From the NCBI RefSeq assembly GCF_030272615.1, contig NC_081414.1:768318153-768378152 (forward strand): a stretch of DNA of 60,000 nucleotides. Direction: 5' to 3'. Below, one piece after another: positions 10,301-22,238 of this stretch. The number at the start of each line of letters is the position of its first letter. Positions within the stretch are counted from its first letter, which is position 1. The translations under genes and the position numbers were made by a program. Under the pieces are notes generated by a model. That model had not been told where the DNA came from and searched no databases. It was given only the letters and a program-made list of their open reading frames with translations. Origin of the DNA: Cryptomeria japonica. Taxonomy: Eukaryota; Streptophyta; Pinopsida; Cupressales; Cupressaceae.

Positions 10301-10803
10301 CGGAGGGGGCTGATGCAGAGGAGGATGAGCTGATTGCGCTCAAGGAGATTTGCCCAGGCCAAGCAGATGAGATCTAGGAGTTGGAGAGGGAGAGGGATCA
10401 GCTCAGGAGGAGGCTCCAAGATACTAAGCGAGAGTGGGATCAGGCTATTCAGTGTTACACAGAGGCTGAGACAGCGCTGAGGGCGGGGAGATAGGCAATG
10501 GAGAACACAAGGGCAGGATATGCTTATGTCCTGCGGGCAGGGGAGGAGATTGCCTACTGGCGAGATCTCTATTATGGTGCAGTGCTAGCAGATCAGCGAA
10601 CGAGGAGCTTCCATAGACCATTGTGGATAGCGACAGCTACGGGAGGGAACCGGAGGAGACAGGCATCGAGTGGTGGGGTTATGGGTTCTCCACCACCACC
10701 AGATAGAGGAAACAGGGGGGATGATCCTAGGGTGGGTCCTTTGGGGGCTCAGATTCCATCGAGGCCAGGTGGCTCTGAGGGAGGGAGTTCATCATGGCCT
10801 TAG

Positions 10804-12512
10804 AGGGCTCCCTATGTACCAGTTTTGTATCATTTTTGTATGATGATGTAGACACCTGCGGGTGATTTTGTAGCCATATGATTTTGACATCATTGTATCA
10901 TGACACTTATGATTATATATATATGAGATGATTCATCCTTGCGGTAGCTATATGCATGTGTATCTATGTGATGAGATGTTTTATGATGTATGTTTTATGT
11001 GATTCTTATAATACAGATGCAAATATGTATATGATGCAATGCAATATTTTTTTTTGTTCTTTTATATTTTATATGTGATGCATGATGCAAATGTGAATGT
11101 ATGTAATGCAGATGAATATGATAATGCAAATGTAAATTGTGCTAATAGGTGTTGTGTGCAGGATGTGATGCAATTGTGATATCTATATGTATGCATGAAA
11201 TGCTTATATGTGGTAATGCAGGTGCAAACTACATGAAATGCAAATGTTTTTGGTGTGTCATTATACTCAGTCATGTGATAGTAGGCTACACGGACTCAAG
11301 AAGGATGATGGAAGTCAATCAAGAAAGGGGGATGAAAGATAGAAGATATGAATGTGAAAGAGCTTCTTGTGCGTTATCATCATTGAGATTTATTATGGCA
11401 AGTAGGTTATGACAATCAAGGCATATGTTTGACCCAGAAGGTCATTGTACCTGTTTGCATGGAGATAAGACAGTCACAAACAAGGAATGCCCCAGTTCAT
11501 ACTAGACTCACAGTGTCCTCATATCCTTGGACAAGTCATAGCATTACTAGGAGACAATCCATAGACAGCAAATGCAAATAGGTGACGATACCCCATCCTC
11601 GCCTTTCTAGTCAAAGACATCCTGGAGATAGAATCTCTAGTCAGAGACATCCCGAAAAAGCTAAAAGACATGTCACCAAAAAGATAAAATAAAAAAAAAA
11701 CCAAGACTCAACACCAACATCCACTGTAGCCCTCAAGTTTAGTGTCTCTTGTCACTTGTATAAGTCTTATTTGATTGTGGTCACAATGTTTACTTTCACA
11801 AAAAGGATAGATAGCACAAAACCATATGTTGTCTGAGTGTATTGAAAGATTTGATTTTGTTGAAGCTCATTGTTGCTGCTGTCTCATCTGAAACTAACTG
11901 AATCCATGAAATTGATACTTTATTGCGAAGAAGATGAAACTTTATTGTGGATCTGTGATGCAAATGTTGCTTTATTGTGGATTGTGCGTAGATAGACTGA
12001 AGGAAGTTGGAAGAAACTGTACTCCTCGAAACATGTGATGTTCTCAGTTCCACACCCATCATTAGATGTAGGAATTGCCTTAGCCACAGATAGGATCTGA
12101 TTTATTATGGATGGGAAGGGAGGTTATTATGGATGGCTAACCAATCTTGGGTAGATCAATAACAAGCCATGATGGGAATGGGTAAGTTTATTATGGATGA
12201 ATTGGTTGTGAGTGTGTGCAAAGTGCAATGATGAAAGAGAATCCTGAAGGAGGGAGGAGCAATGTCTCTACGCATGGCGCTGGTGACCTAGTTTTCACCA
12301 TGGTACTTGCCCAGGGCACCACCGAAGTGGTTTTCATCGTTGGATGAAATTATTTCTCTTCACTTTTTTTGATTTTTCAATGTTTTCTGTGTCACAAGGC
12401 GCCTATTTGCCAGGTTTTCAGCAAGTAATGATTTTTTGTTTTATAATTTTTCTTTTGTATTTTTGAAATTTTTTTATTTTTTTTTATTTTTGAATTAGGA
12501 TATTCCGAAGAG
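10804..12512. other. Noncoding region between PMD gene and E integrase
   Basis: This is the convergent 3' flank of both the PMD gene and the E pol. It has AT-rich likely polyadenylation sequence near 10905-11060, scattered ATGCAAATG and TGATGCAAT motifs from 10980 to 11250, and poly-T stretches at 12362-12490. The segment near 12290-12350 (tagttttcaccatggtactt) is shared with D near 25955. No supported ORF was found. Confidence 0.7.
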
Positions 12513-14893
12513 CTATGTGTAGAACCTACGAAGGTGCATGCTGTTGATAGGATCCTCCAAAGGTTCACCTTCTGTAGTTGAGAGCTGATATGCCCCAGAT
12601 CCATATACTACTGTAATGATCTAAGGACCAAGCCAATTTGGTTCGAACTTGCCCTTCTTCTCTCTGTCTTGCTGATTCTTGGGGTTTTCTCTAAGAACCA
12701 AGTCACCTACCTCAAATGTACAAGGCTTGACCTTGTGATTGTAGCTGTGACTCATTCATTGTTGGTAAGCCTTGAGATGATTAAAAGCAGTTTGTCTCCG
12801 TTCATCTAGTAGATCAAGTTCTTGTAAGCGAGAGACCCTATAATCTTCATCACCGATGATATTTTGCAAAGAGACCCGTAAAGAGGGTAGCTCGACCTCA
12901 ATAGGCAAGATGGCTTCAGTGCCGTAGACAAGTGAATAAGGTGTAGCTCTTGTAGGTGTGCAAACACTTGTGCCATAGGCCCAAAGTGCAGGATTAAGTT
13001 GGATATGCCAATTATGGCCAGCGTCGTCGACTGCCTTCTTAAGGATTTTAAGGATTGTTTTATTAGACGCCTCAGCTTGGCCATTACCTTGGGGGTAATA
13101 TGGTGTGGAGAAACGATGGGAAATATGGAAGCGGTCACAGAGTTCACGAACATCCTAATTTTTGAAGGGACGCCCATTATCAGTGATAATGGAAACAGGA
13201 ATACCGTATCGGCAAATGATATAGTTAAGGATGAATGTAGTAATCTATTTTCCAGTGACTTGTGTGAGAGGCACGGCTTCAACCCATTTTGTGAAATATT
13301 CTGTGGCAGTGATAATGAATTTATGACCATTAGAAGAAGGAGGGTGAATCTTGCCTATGAGATCGAGTCCCCATTGACAAAAGGCCCAAGGAGACGCAAT
13401 TGGTTGTAATTCTTGTGCTGGCACATGTATGAGGTCTCCATGAATTTGACATTGCTTACATTTCTTGACAAACTGATATGAGTCTTTTTCCATATTGGGC
13501 CAGTAATATCCAGTCCTAATGAGTTTCTTGGCCAACGTAGGACTACTAGCATGTGGACTACATATCCCTTCATGCACTTCATGTAACGTAATCTGAGCTT
13601 CGTCGCTTTCTAAACATCTAAGAAGAGTGCCATCTAGACCTTGCCGGTATAGGATATCAGCTAAAATGACATATCGAGAGGATTGGCGAATGAAGGTGTG
13701 ACGTTGGTTATTTGATAGATTAGGAGGTAGGGTATTGTCACGAAGGTATGTGAAGATGGAACCATATAACTGAGATTCAGGACCAACAACACATATCATT
13801 TCAGTAGGAGTGATCTCATATGACATAACCAAAAGGTTATCCACCAAGAACTCATAGCAGGTCTCATTTGGAGGTAGATCGATCAGTGAAGCAATTGTAG
13901 CCATGGCATCTGCGGCATGATTCTGCTCTCTTGGTATCTGCTCAAAATCTATCCTTGTGAAGTGTTGTTTCAGGTCATCCACCATTTGTTTGTAAGGCAT
14001 TAATTTTTCATCTTTTGTTTGGTAATCATCAATTGCTTGACAGATGACAAGTTGAGAGTCCCCAAAAACATGAAGTTCCTGGATCTTCCACTGAACTGCA
14101 ATCCGTAATCCAGTTGTTAATGCCTCATATTCTACTATATTGTTAGTGCAACGAAATGATAAGCGATATGATTTTGGTATAGAATCCCCTTGAGGAGTTA
14201 TAAAGAGGATGCCAGCTCCTGCTCCATGCTGTGTGTATGAGCCATCAAAGTATAGTTGCCATGGCTTCACATGTGATATTGTTAAAATGGATTCATCTGA
14301 AAATTCTAAATTTAGAGGAACATCATCAATCATGGGGGCATCTGCTAGTTGATCTGCAATGGCTTGTCCTTTTATTGCTTTTCTGTCCACATATTTGATG
14401 TCAAATTCACTCAGGATCATTACCCATTTGGCTAGTCACCCAGTAAGTGTTGCTTTGTTGAGAAGGTATTTCAATGGATCTATCCTTGCAATCAACTTAG
14501 TCTTATGAGTGAGCATATAATGTCATAATTTCTGTGAAGCAAAGACCACAGCGAGACACGCACGTTCAATTGGTGTGTAGTTTATCTCATATCCCACTAA
14601 CGTGCGACTGATATAGTATACTGCCTTTTCCTTACCCTCAGCAATTTGTTGTGCTAAGAGTGCTCCCAGTGCTGTTGGAGTAGCTGATATGTATATAACA
14701 AAGGCTGATCTGGAACTGGTGGCATCAAAACTGGTGGATTCAAAAGATAATCTTTGAGCGTCTGAAAAGCCTGTTGACAATTATCATCCCATTTGAATTT
14801 GATGTTTTTATGTAGCAGGTGCTGAAAAGGATTACACTTATCGGCAAGTTGCGTTATGAATCTTCATATGGACTGGAGTCTGCCTTGTAAGGA
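12513..14893 (-). pseudogene. Element E RNase H, second RNase H and integrase
   Basis: Reading on the minus strand: the first (gypsy) RNase H spans about 14893-14330, with a frameshift near 14720 and the motifs RTLVGYEINYTPIERAC and VMILSEFDIKYVDRKAI. The second, archaeal-type RNase H follows at about 14265-13900 (LYFDGSYTQHGAGAGILF, CTNNIVEYEAL, VFGDSQLVICQ). Integrase comes next, with its HHCC region near 13600-13440 and catalytic D, D and E in WGLDLIGKI, IITDNGRPF and GNGQAEASN (near 13065-13375). The C-terminal end at 12513 reads INSMHLRRFYT. Stops include TAGs near 14436 and 13245. The two-RNase-H order defines the Tat lineage. Confidence 0.92.
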
Positions 14894-15520
14894 TCAAAGT
14901 TGACTGATATTTTTGGGTGGTGGCATTTCCAAAATGGCCTTGACTTTTGCTGGATCAGCTTCAATTCCTCTTTTGGACACAATGAATCCTAGGAGCTTCC
15001 CGGAGGTTACTCCAAAGACACATTTCTTGGGGTTTAATCTTACTTTGTATTTTTTCAACCTATCAAAGACAACTAAAAGTATGTCCAAATGTGTATCTCT
15101 ATCTACTGATTTGCCCAAGAGATCGTCAACATAATCTTCCACTGTTACATGCATGAGATCATGAAAGATAGTAGTCATGGCTCTTCGATATGTAGCACCT
15201 ACATTTTTTAGCCCAAAAGGCATGACATTCCAGCAGAAAGTTCCCCAAGGACAAGTGAATGATGTTTTGTGTTGATCCTCAGGTGCGATCCTAATTTGAT
15301 TATAACCAGAAAATCCATCCATCAATGATAACATTGCGTGACCTGTCGTGAGATCAACAATCAAGTCAATATTTGGTAATGGGAAGTCATCCTTTGGACA
15401 AGCTTTGTTGATGTCTCTGAAATCTATACATATTCTGATGGTGCGATCCGGTTTACTGACAGGTACTAAATTGGAGATCCATTCAGGATAATCAATTGGG
15501 CGTATGAATCCGACATCCAA
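14894..15520 (-). pseudogene. Element E reverse transcriptase
   Basis: Gypsy RT in the same frame as gag and protease. Motifs in order are DVGFIRPIDYPEWISNLVPV, RICIDFRDINKACPKDDFP, LMDGFSGYNQIRIAPEDQ, TFCWNVMPFGLKNVGATY and the catalytic EDYVDDLL near 15120-15140. A stop at 15521-15523 separates it from the upstream part and another ends it at 14894. The active-site aspartates are intact. Confidence 0.94.
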
Positions 15521-17890
15521 TTAATTTTCTAGCTTTGCTTTGACTAGTAATGGCACTTGTGGATGTATTTTTCTTAATTTCTGTTTCACTGGCTTTGCCC
15601 CTGGTTTGACTGTTAAATGATGCATTACCAAATCCAGATCTAGTCCAGGCATATCAGCGTATGACCATGCAAAGTTGATTTGTTGTTCTTTGAAGAAGCT
15701 TATGAATTTTGACCTTTCAGATTTTGTCAACGATTTAGCCAGGAATATGTTGTGTGGAACCTCTTCTGTACCAATGTTTGTCTTGATAGTCTCCTCTACC
15801 AACATGGATGACTTTTCCTCATATGATGCTGGGAGAATGTCGAGCCTTCCATCTTTGGGTGCCCCAGAGAGGTTTTCGCCCTTAGATACATCCTTTATTT
15901 TTACTTTTTTGGGGTCAGATAGCGCCACAATGTGGTTTTCGCCATAAGACCTTTGGTTTGTTCTTATTTTCACATTTTTGCAACTAGAAGGTCTGACACC
16001 CTCACCACAATATGCCATGTTGTTGAGTTCTATAATGTATCCTGCTTTATGGTCCCCAGGGGGAAGGTCGTCTCGTATGCCAAGATAGTCAATAACAACT
16101 TCATCATTTTGGAATGTGTCAAACTGTGCTGGTCCTTCATGATCCCAGTCAATGAGTTGGTGGTGAACAAGGGGAAGGCCTTTAATGTCTTCAAAGTTAG
16201 TGGGACTAAGAGTGAGGATGCAGTTATATTCGGGTATGTCAAGGTAATCATCGAGGTCATCGATGGCACTCTCCTCATCAGTTTTGATCATGAGCGAATC
16301 CAAATTGTCATCACTAGTAGCACATTCTAGGATAGGTGTTCTCATCCTATGTGATTTCAACCTAGAACCTTGAGACAAAGACTGTGTGGCATCCTCATGG
16401 GCTGTTTCTTGACCAACTCTGAACTTTTTATAAAATTCCTCTTCTTCTGTGGGTTCGTCTGGCTCTCTGAATGTCTTGGTGAGCTCGTAATCACTAGAGG
16501 ATTTGTCTGAACCCCATTCCCATTCGTTGGAGTCTGTGGAATAGCGATCCTCTTGTTGAATTTTGGCAGCTTTGATTTGTAATGCTTCTTCTGTCCTTTT
16601 AGTGTGGATCTTGGAAGTCAGAAAACCAAGTCCCTTCGAGCATTCCCTTTTTACAGTCAATTCGGGTTGTAAAGGTTCCATGATGCCTTCCTTTCGTAAC
16701 CCAAGAGGGCTTTTTCCATCATACCCAAATTTTTGTAGAATCTTGAAGCCTTTGCCATATTTCTCACAGGGTATATTGATGTGACCTTGTGTATCATTTT
16801 CGATGTCTTTGTATAGCATTTTGTATAAACCTTCCTCTTCCAGTTCACCCCATCTTTGAAAGGTAGTAGGGTCCCATTTGAATACCATGGTGGATATTTG
16901 CTTGTTAGGATGTGGTCTTCCATATTCTTTTAGGGAAATCATGACTTGTCGTAAGTACATGGTCTGATTTAAAGTGTATTCTCCCATGCCTTTGTCCTGA
17001 AATTTGCCTTTAAGCTCACCTTGCTTTGATGTCGAAGGTTTCAATGACTCAGGATCAATGTATGCTGAAGAAGGAACAACTTCACGATTACTGGGAATGA
17101 TAGTCTCAGTTTGTGATCTCAGGTTATTGCAATATATGAACGGATTAGGATCACCGTTAACTGTTACCTCGACTCCATTGTGAGGAAACTTAATGCATTG
17201 GTGATATGTCGATGGGACTGCCCTCATTTCATGGATCCAAGGACGTCCTAACAATATATTATAAGTGAGATCTAGATCCAGGACTTGACAAATCACATCC
17301 TTTGTAACTGGCCCAACTCTGAGAGGCAAGGTGATTGTGCCCTTGGATGAGCGTTCTTCATAATCATATGCCTTGATGGTGATTTGATTTGTTGAATTTA
17401 CAGCTTTATCAGAATATCCCAATTGTTTAATGGTGCTCAATGTACAAATGTTTAGACCAGCTCCTCCATCTATTAGGACTCACTTTATTCTATGTTTGTG
17501 TATGAAGGCTTCAACATGTAGTGGTGCATTATGTGGCTAACTTATGGAGGCTTCATCGACTTCTATGAATGTCAGTGAGTGTGGAACAGAAAGGTATCCC
17601 ACCATGGCTTGAAATTGGTCCACATTCAGATCAGTAGGAATGGTAGTGTCTCTCAAGATTTTGTCAAGAATAACTTTATGAGCGGGAGATATACGTAAGA
17701 GCTCAAGGATGGAGATGAGCACGGGTGTCTTCCCTAACTATTCTACAAGGTCATATTTAGGTTTGGTTGATGAAGAAGCGATATTTTTAGTGGAGGCACC
17801 TGGAAAAGTAATTTTACCTCGACGAGTTGTAACATGACATTCAGAGGTAGGTTTGGAAGAAGGTCCAACACCTCTTAGGACAATCTTGGG
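15521..17890 (-). pseudogene. Element E protease, G-patch-like segment and Pol linker
   Basis: The retropepsin signature VLIDGGAGLNIC lies at about 17440-17475 (catalytic Asp codon 17468-17470), followed by the second protease segment ILLGRPWIHEM. A G-patch-like segment (KYGKGFKILQKFGYDGKSPL, then GLRKEGIMEPL) lies at about 16630-16770. A long acidic linker (EWEWGSDKSSSDYE and later parts) leads to PGLDLDLVMHHLTVKPGAKP just before RT. Stops TAG (17537) and TGA (17483 area) lie upstream of the protease motif. The protease would release Gag and Pol products; the role of the G-patch part is unknown, though in betaretroviruses it binds nucleic acid. Confidence 0.88.
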
Positions 17891-20035
17891 TCACTGGGTA
17901 GTACTCTCAGGAGTTTTGTCCTTGATGATAATAGTAGAGACATGATTGTCCATCGAGATGTGATTGATAGTTGAATCATAGTTGTAAGGGGCTCTAGTAT
18001 AGTTGGCTTGATCATCTATGACTTTAGCGTTTCCCTTGTCATGCTTTGGGAATGGTTCCTTAAACATCTCATGTTCTTGATTGGATGAGTGTCCCTCAAT
18101 TTCAATGTCACCTCTATCAATGAGATCTTGTATGATGTTCTTCAGTCGATGACAATTTCCTGTCTTATGACCCTTGCTCTTATGAAATTCACAATACTCA
18201 TCATCATTCCACCAATTTGGTTTGACCTTTGGTTCATATGGAGGAAAATTTGGAACTGTGATTACCTTGTTCACCACTAGCTTTTTGAAGACTGACTCAA
18301 GTGGTTCTCCCAATGGGGTGTATTTCCTTCGTGATCTGGAAGTTGTTTGAGTATTCACTTGATTGTTTGTAGAACTTGATCCTGAAAAGATGAATTTGGG
18401 TCGCACTGTATTGGCATCAACAACACCATTATTGACTGTGTTCTTGTTTTTATTCCAAAATCTTGGCTTGTCTTTTCCTTTAAAGTCATCTTTGTTCTCC
18501 TTAAATATCTTAATGACTCCTTGTTCAATTAGGACCTTTTTTGTTGCTAAGCCTTTTTCAATAACGTCCCTGAAGTTGGACAAACAAGCTTTCCTTAGAT
18601 CATAGCCAATGTCTTTGTTAAAGTTTTGTGTGAACATTTCTACCATTTGTTTTTGTGGAATTTCACAAGAGCATCTGCTAGCTAGATTCCTCCATCTTTG
18701 TAAAAATGATGCAAAAGACTCTCCCTCTTTTTGCTTGGTGTTGCATAAAGTAGTGACTGATATGTCTGTCTCTATATTGTAGGAGAAATGTTGAATAAAT
18801 GCCTCTGCTAAGTCACCCCATGACTTAATACCAGGTGGGAGTTGGGAGAACCATTCCATAGCTTGATCACTTAAGCTTTGTGGGAATAATCTCATCAAAT
18901 ATGTCTCTTCTGAAGCTACTTCAATGCAAGCTGTGAAAAACTGTCTTATGTGTGCCTTAGGATCCCCTTTTCCTCTATACTTATCAAATTTAGGCCTCAC
19001 AAAGTGTGTAGGAAATGGAGGCATTGGAATGCTCTTGTCAAATGGATAAGGACATATGTCTCTCATTGTGTATGTTGGCTTCGGTGTATTTATGTCCTCC
19101 ATTTTCTTTTGTAAGTCCCTAATTTGTTGTTCCAAATTGCTCTTAGGTGGAGATCGACTTCTTGGACCATACCCCATGCTTGAGGCACCAATTGGAGGAG
19201 GAGCATGTTGCATATATGGATGATATTGATCATACACATGTTCATATGGAGGAGGTCTATAGTGATGCTGCATATATGGACCACTTGGTATAGATTCATA
19301 TTGAGGAACACCATATCTATTTTGTGCATGTATACCATATTCTATAGGCATGTCATGTTCTATTGTGTTTCCCCCAAATTTGACACGGGGTTTCCTTGTG
19401 TCCAAATTTTGAGCATGCCTTTGAATATCCAATTGTTTTGGTTGATCTATAGCTTGAGTATGTGATTGAGCATATCTGTCTGCATAAGACTTCCACAATG
19501 GTCTGCGAAGGTGAGTATCATATACTTGACCCTATGTATGTGGGACCTCTGGTTTTTGAAGCAAAGACAATGGTGATTCAGGTACCATATATGTTCCTCT
19601 ATTTCCTCCACTATTAGGTCTCTTTTGATCCATGTTAGAGTGAGTTTGTTGCAAAGGTCGGTTTTCCATTATTTGAGACATGTCAAAATCATGAGGTATC
19701 TTGGCTCCACTTTGTGCCATCATTTATAAGAAGTATTGTCTATCCCTCCTCATTATTTCCTCAACCAACCGATTGAAATGGGGATTCATAATGGATTCTT
19801 CCACATCTACTGAATGTATTGAAAAGTTGTCCATATTGTCATTTTGTGTAGCATTGTTGTTTGTAGTGTCCGTGTTCTCAACATTTGGAATGTTTCTATA
19901 GACATCCATGTCAGGTAATGTAGTGTGATCAGTATTGAAAAAGATATCGTTGTCATACTCATAAGAACTCATGTTTGCAGACTCTTGAGCCTCTTTAGTT
20001 TCTCTCCTAAATTTTTGAAGACGAGTTTCAACCAT
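17891..20035 (-). pseudogene. Element E gag
   Basis: The start is taken at ATG 20035 (MVETRLQKFRRETKEAQ), the first Met of a frame that runs on through protease and RT. Total length is about 715 codons with internal stops at 19724 and 19532. The N-terminal third is low complexity with a Tyr/Pro/His-rich stretch near 19190-19340. The retrotransposon gag core (FDKYRGKGDPKAHIRQFF, EWFSQLPPGIKSWGDLAEAF) lies at about 18990-18600. A CX2HX4HX4C zinc motif (CEFHKSKGHKTGNC) is near 18140-18190. Gag would form the cytoplasmic particle and bind element RNA. Confidence 0.92.
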
Positions 20036-20524
20036 GAACTAGGTATTGACCAAGATGTGTGAGACTAGATGAAAATGGAAAAAGTATGGAAGACCAAGAA
20101 TTGGATGGAATGTAAATGAATATGAGGTGTACTTGCAATGTCCAAAGTGTAAGACCAAGTATGTATGTAGTAGAGTAGGTGTGACTTCCAAAGAGAGGAT
20201 AGTTTCTCTTGATGAGGTAAGTTGACCTTGACTCTAAGTAAGACCAAATGAGACCCAAAGGTAAGAAACCTTGATGAGGGACCACTTAGCAAAGTGTTGT
20301 TGTATGTAGTGTGTTGACAAAGTATGATAAGGACAAGCAAGTGACCTTTTGACTCAAGTTTAGACAAGTGTGAATGTGATGCAAGATGTGAAATAATGAT
20401 GGACTGTGTGAGACCTTAAGACAGGTTGAATGCTAGATGAAACCTGGAGAAACAACCTAGGAAGCTCAAGAATTCCGAAACTAACTATGTTTGTTTGCTG
20501 GACTGTAAATTTTTTTTTGCAATT

Positions 20525-20692
20525 CTGAACACAGACGCACCTGTATACTTCACAGACGCGGTTCCCCGACACAGACGCGACTCTGCTCAACACAGACGCG
20601 CTTCTGAGATTTTTTTTTTTGAAATGCACTGTTGATTCTGGGGGACACAGATGCGATTAGAACAGACACAGACGCATTTCTGGAGAATTTGT
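20525..20692 (-). repeat. GCGTCTGTGTC motif cluster, gag-proximal (E leader)
   Basis: About six copies of the motif, reading ACACAGACGCG on the plus strand, lie between 20525 and 20692 with spacing near 20-40 bp. Relative to gag the orientation is the same as the intron array has relative to PMD exon 2. Confidence 0.85.
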
Positions 20693-20940
20693 GCAATTTT
20701 TTCCAATCTGTGAAGTCATTTTGTTATGACCAAATCTGATTGTTTGACTATTTTTCGTGACAAGAGGACACAATGTTGATGAGGACTCAATGTTTGTAAG
20801 TGTCTAGACTCAAAAATGACTCCAAGAAAAGTGTGTTGTTTGATGTAAAATTGTTTTGCATACACTTGAAGACACAAAAGACACAATGTTTTGCTGTTTC
20901 ATATTGAATGTTTAAAATAAGTCAAGCACAATTCTTATGG

Positions 20941-21515
20941 CTGGCCAAGACAATAGTTGTTGATCCCACATGGGGTTTTACCCCTGAGGCTACGCTATTC
21001 AGAGCGGATACTTAGATGCTTGACCTCACTAGCTCCACCCTCGGCACTCACTTCTCGGGTCAGCCAAGCATCAGGCCCCATGAAAACTCCCTGTGGCAAA
21101 CTTTGTATCTCTACTAAGAACCGTATGTTTGTGGGCTGCTACCAGAGGTCCGACCTCCTGCCCCAACAACTAGAAAGATTTGGGCTTCTAAAACAAAAAG
21201 GTGCTAGTAAGGGCATCCGCTCGTGTGGCCATACATGCGGCACTTTTAGCTCTGTAAATACAGAAGGCTCCCAACTGATAGGGGTTACGCCCTACAACTG
21301 ATCAAATAAATTTGATCAAACGGGTTTATGGGGAGAAATAGTGTCGGTATGAACTAATCAGCACACGTTATTCATAGTTTTCACCATGAATACATTTGTT
21401 TATAGTGGTTTGGAAGAGGTGGGTTTTCCTCACTACCACTTGGGTCGTTCTCTTCTCACTAGTAGTCCTAATGACCACACGGGAAGATAGGCCCTCTAAA
21501 GATTAAACAAAAAAA
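20941..21515 (-). other. Conserved leader block of element E
   Basis: It shares islands with 35390-35870 of D: CTAGTAAGGGCATCCG (21204-21219 and 35646-35661), 'tctctactaag/tctctaactaag', 'cactcacttctc', and 'accacttgggtcgttc' (near 21436). The surrounding sequence is diverged. No shared reading frame is seen, so an RNA or DNA signal is more likely than protein. Confidence 0.7.
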
Positions 21516-21889
21516 GCCTATTGCTCAAGACACAAAAGACAATGATTCAATTTTAGTGCACCAATTGAAGTGTTTGCTAGTCTATGAAAACAAGGAACAC
21601 AATAAAAATCCAAAAAACCCTTGCCAAGGACCTGCAACAAAAGGTTGTTAGTAGTTTGGATTGTTTCAAATAATCACCCCTTCCTGCAAGCACACAAGTT
21701 AGGTAAATTTTAAACCCAAAAGACTTTGTGAAAATAGGGGCCTTCAACCAAACGTTTTGCTTCCAAGACAAGCTGCACCAATTTCGTTAGCGAGATCTAA
21801 AAATGTTAGCGCAAAATATACCAGATCTGAAACCCAAAATGCGAAACTGAAATTAAATGAATAAACTTCAAAATTTTGAAACTGCTAAA

Positions 21890-22135
21890 CATAGATGCGA
21901 CCATCCCCGACGCAGACGTGGTTCTGAGACGCAAATGCAATTCTGTGAGACACAGACGCGACTATATAACACAGACGCGGCTCCAACAATCATAGACGCG
22001 ATTACAGGGCATAAACGCAAGTTCTGAAATCTATAAAACAAAATGTTGCTGATAACACAGACGCAATTTAAGTTGTCGTAGACGCGCCAGAAAATAAAAA
22101 ACGGGATCCGAAAGTATGCAGACGCGGAAATATCA
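21890..22135 (-). repeat. GCGTCTGTGTC motif cluster, LTR-proximal (E leader)
   Basis: About eleven degenerate copies (plus strand: cacagacgcg, cgcagacgtgg, gcagacgcgg) are spaced 17-40 bp, beginning about 100 bp from the 5' LTR. Confidence 0.85.
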
Positions 22136-22217
22136 AAAAATGCTATCGAAAACGTCCGATCTGCAACTTCAAAAAGACAAAATTTGCAACAAGGAGGTTA
22201 AATGCAAAGGGACAAGA

Positions 22218-22235
22218 GTCCCACCAGGCGTGCCA
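22218..22235 (-). promoter_or_regulatory. Primer-binding site of element E
   Basis: On the minus strand TGGCACGCCTGGTGGGAC lies three bases inside the 5' LTR. It starts with the TGG required to pair with tRNA CCA. I cannot name the tRNA with certainty. Confidence 0.8.
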
Positions 22236-22238
22236 AAA

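Larger units (their letters stand above)
7984..10803 (+). pseudogene. Plant mobile domain (PMD) protein gene, antisense to element E
   Basis: Exon 1 is 7984-8049, 22 codons starting MAFIHRFDRVRRFQ and ending at CCG before GTAAGT. The intron is 8050-8838, ending CTGCAG. Exon 2 begins GAGTATTTGCCG at 8839 in the matching phase. The plant mobile domain (aminotransferase-like PMD) shows in ALAERWHSETCTFHL, GEMIVTLEDVYRIL and, further on, VLAHLYYELHQFV. The C-terminal part is an acidic Gly/Asp run (about 9990-10050), Gly-rich repeats (10190-10310) and a predicted coiled coil (ERERDQLRRRLQDTKREWD, about 10385-10440). In-frame stops at 8917, 9151, 9334, 9610 and 9877 and frame changes near 10055 and 10315 show decay. 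PMD proteins include host silencing and development factors and transposon-borne copies; the role here is unknown. It is much more GC-rich than its surroundings. Confidence 0.85.
20036..22217 (-). other. 5' leader of element E
   Basis: 2.2 kb between primer-binding site and gag, noncoding. In transcript order it holds a motif array (22135-21890), a block conserved with the D leader (about 21515-20941) and a second small array (20692-20525). The plus-strand ORF at 20957-21301 is not conserved as protein in D and is not called. Confidence 0.8.

Noticed and set aside
9845-10343. Long minus-strand Pro/Ser/His-rich ORFs over the PMD gene
   Set aside because: They are the reverse frames of a Gly-rich, GC-biased exon and simple repeat, with no protein similarity.
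12806-13409. A 174-codon minus-strand and a 136-codon plus-strand ORF over E integrase
   Set aside because: They are alternative frames of the integrase core, whose true frame carries the DDE motifs.
20957-21301. 114-codon plus-strand ORF in the E leader with Cys-rich C-terminus
   Set aside because: The homologous D leader block has no matching frame. Conservation is in nucleotide islands, not codons.
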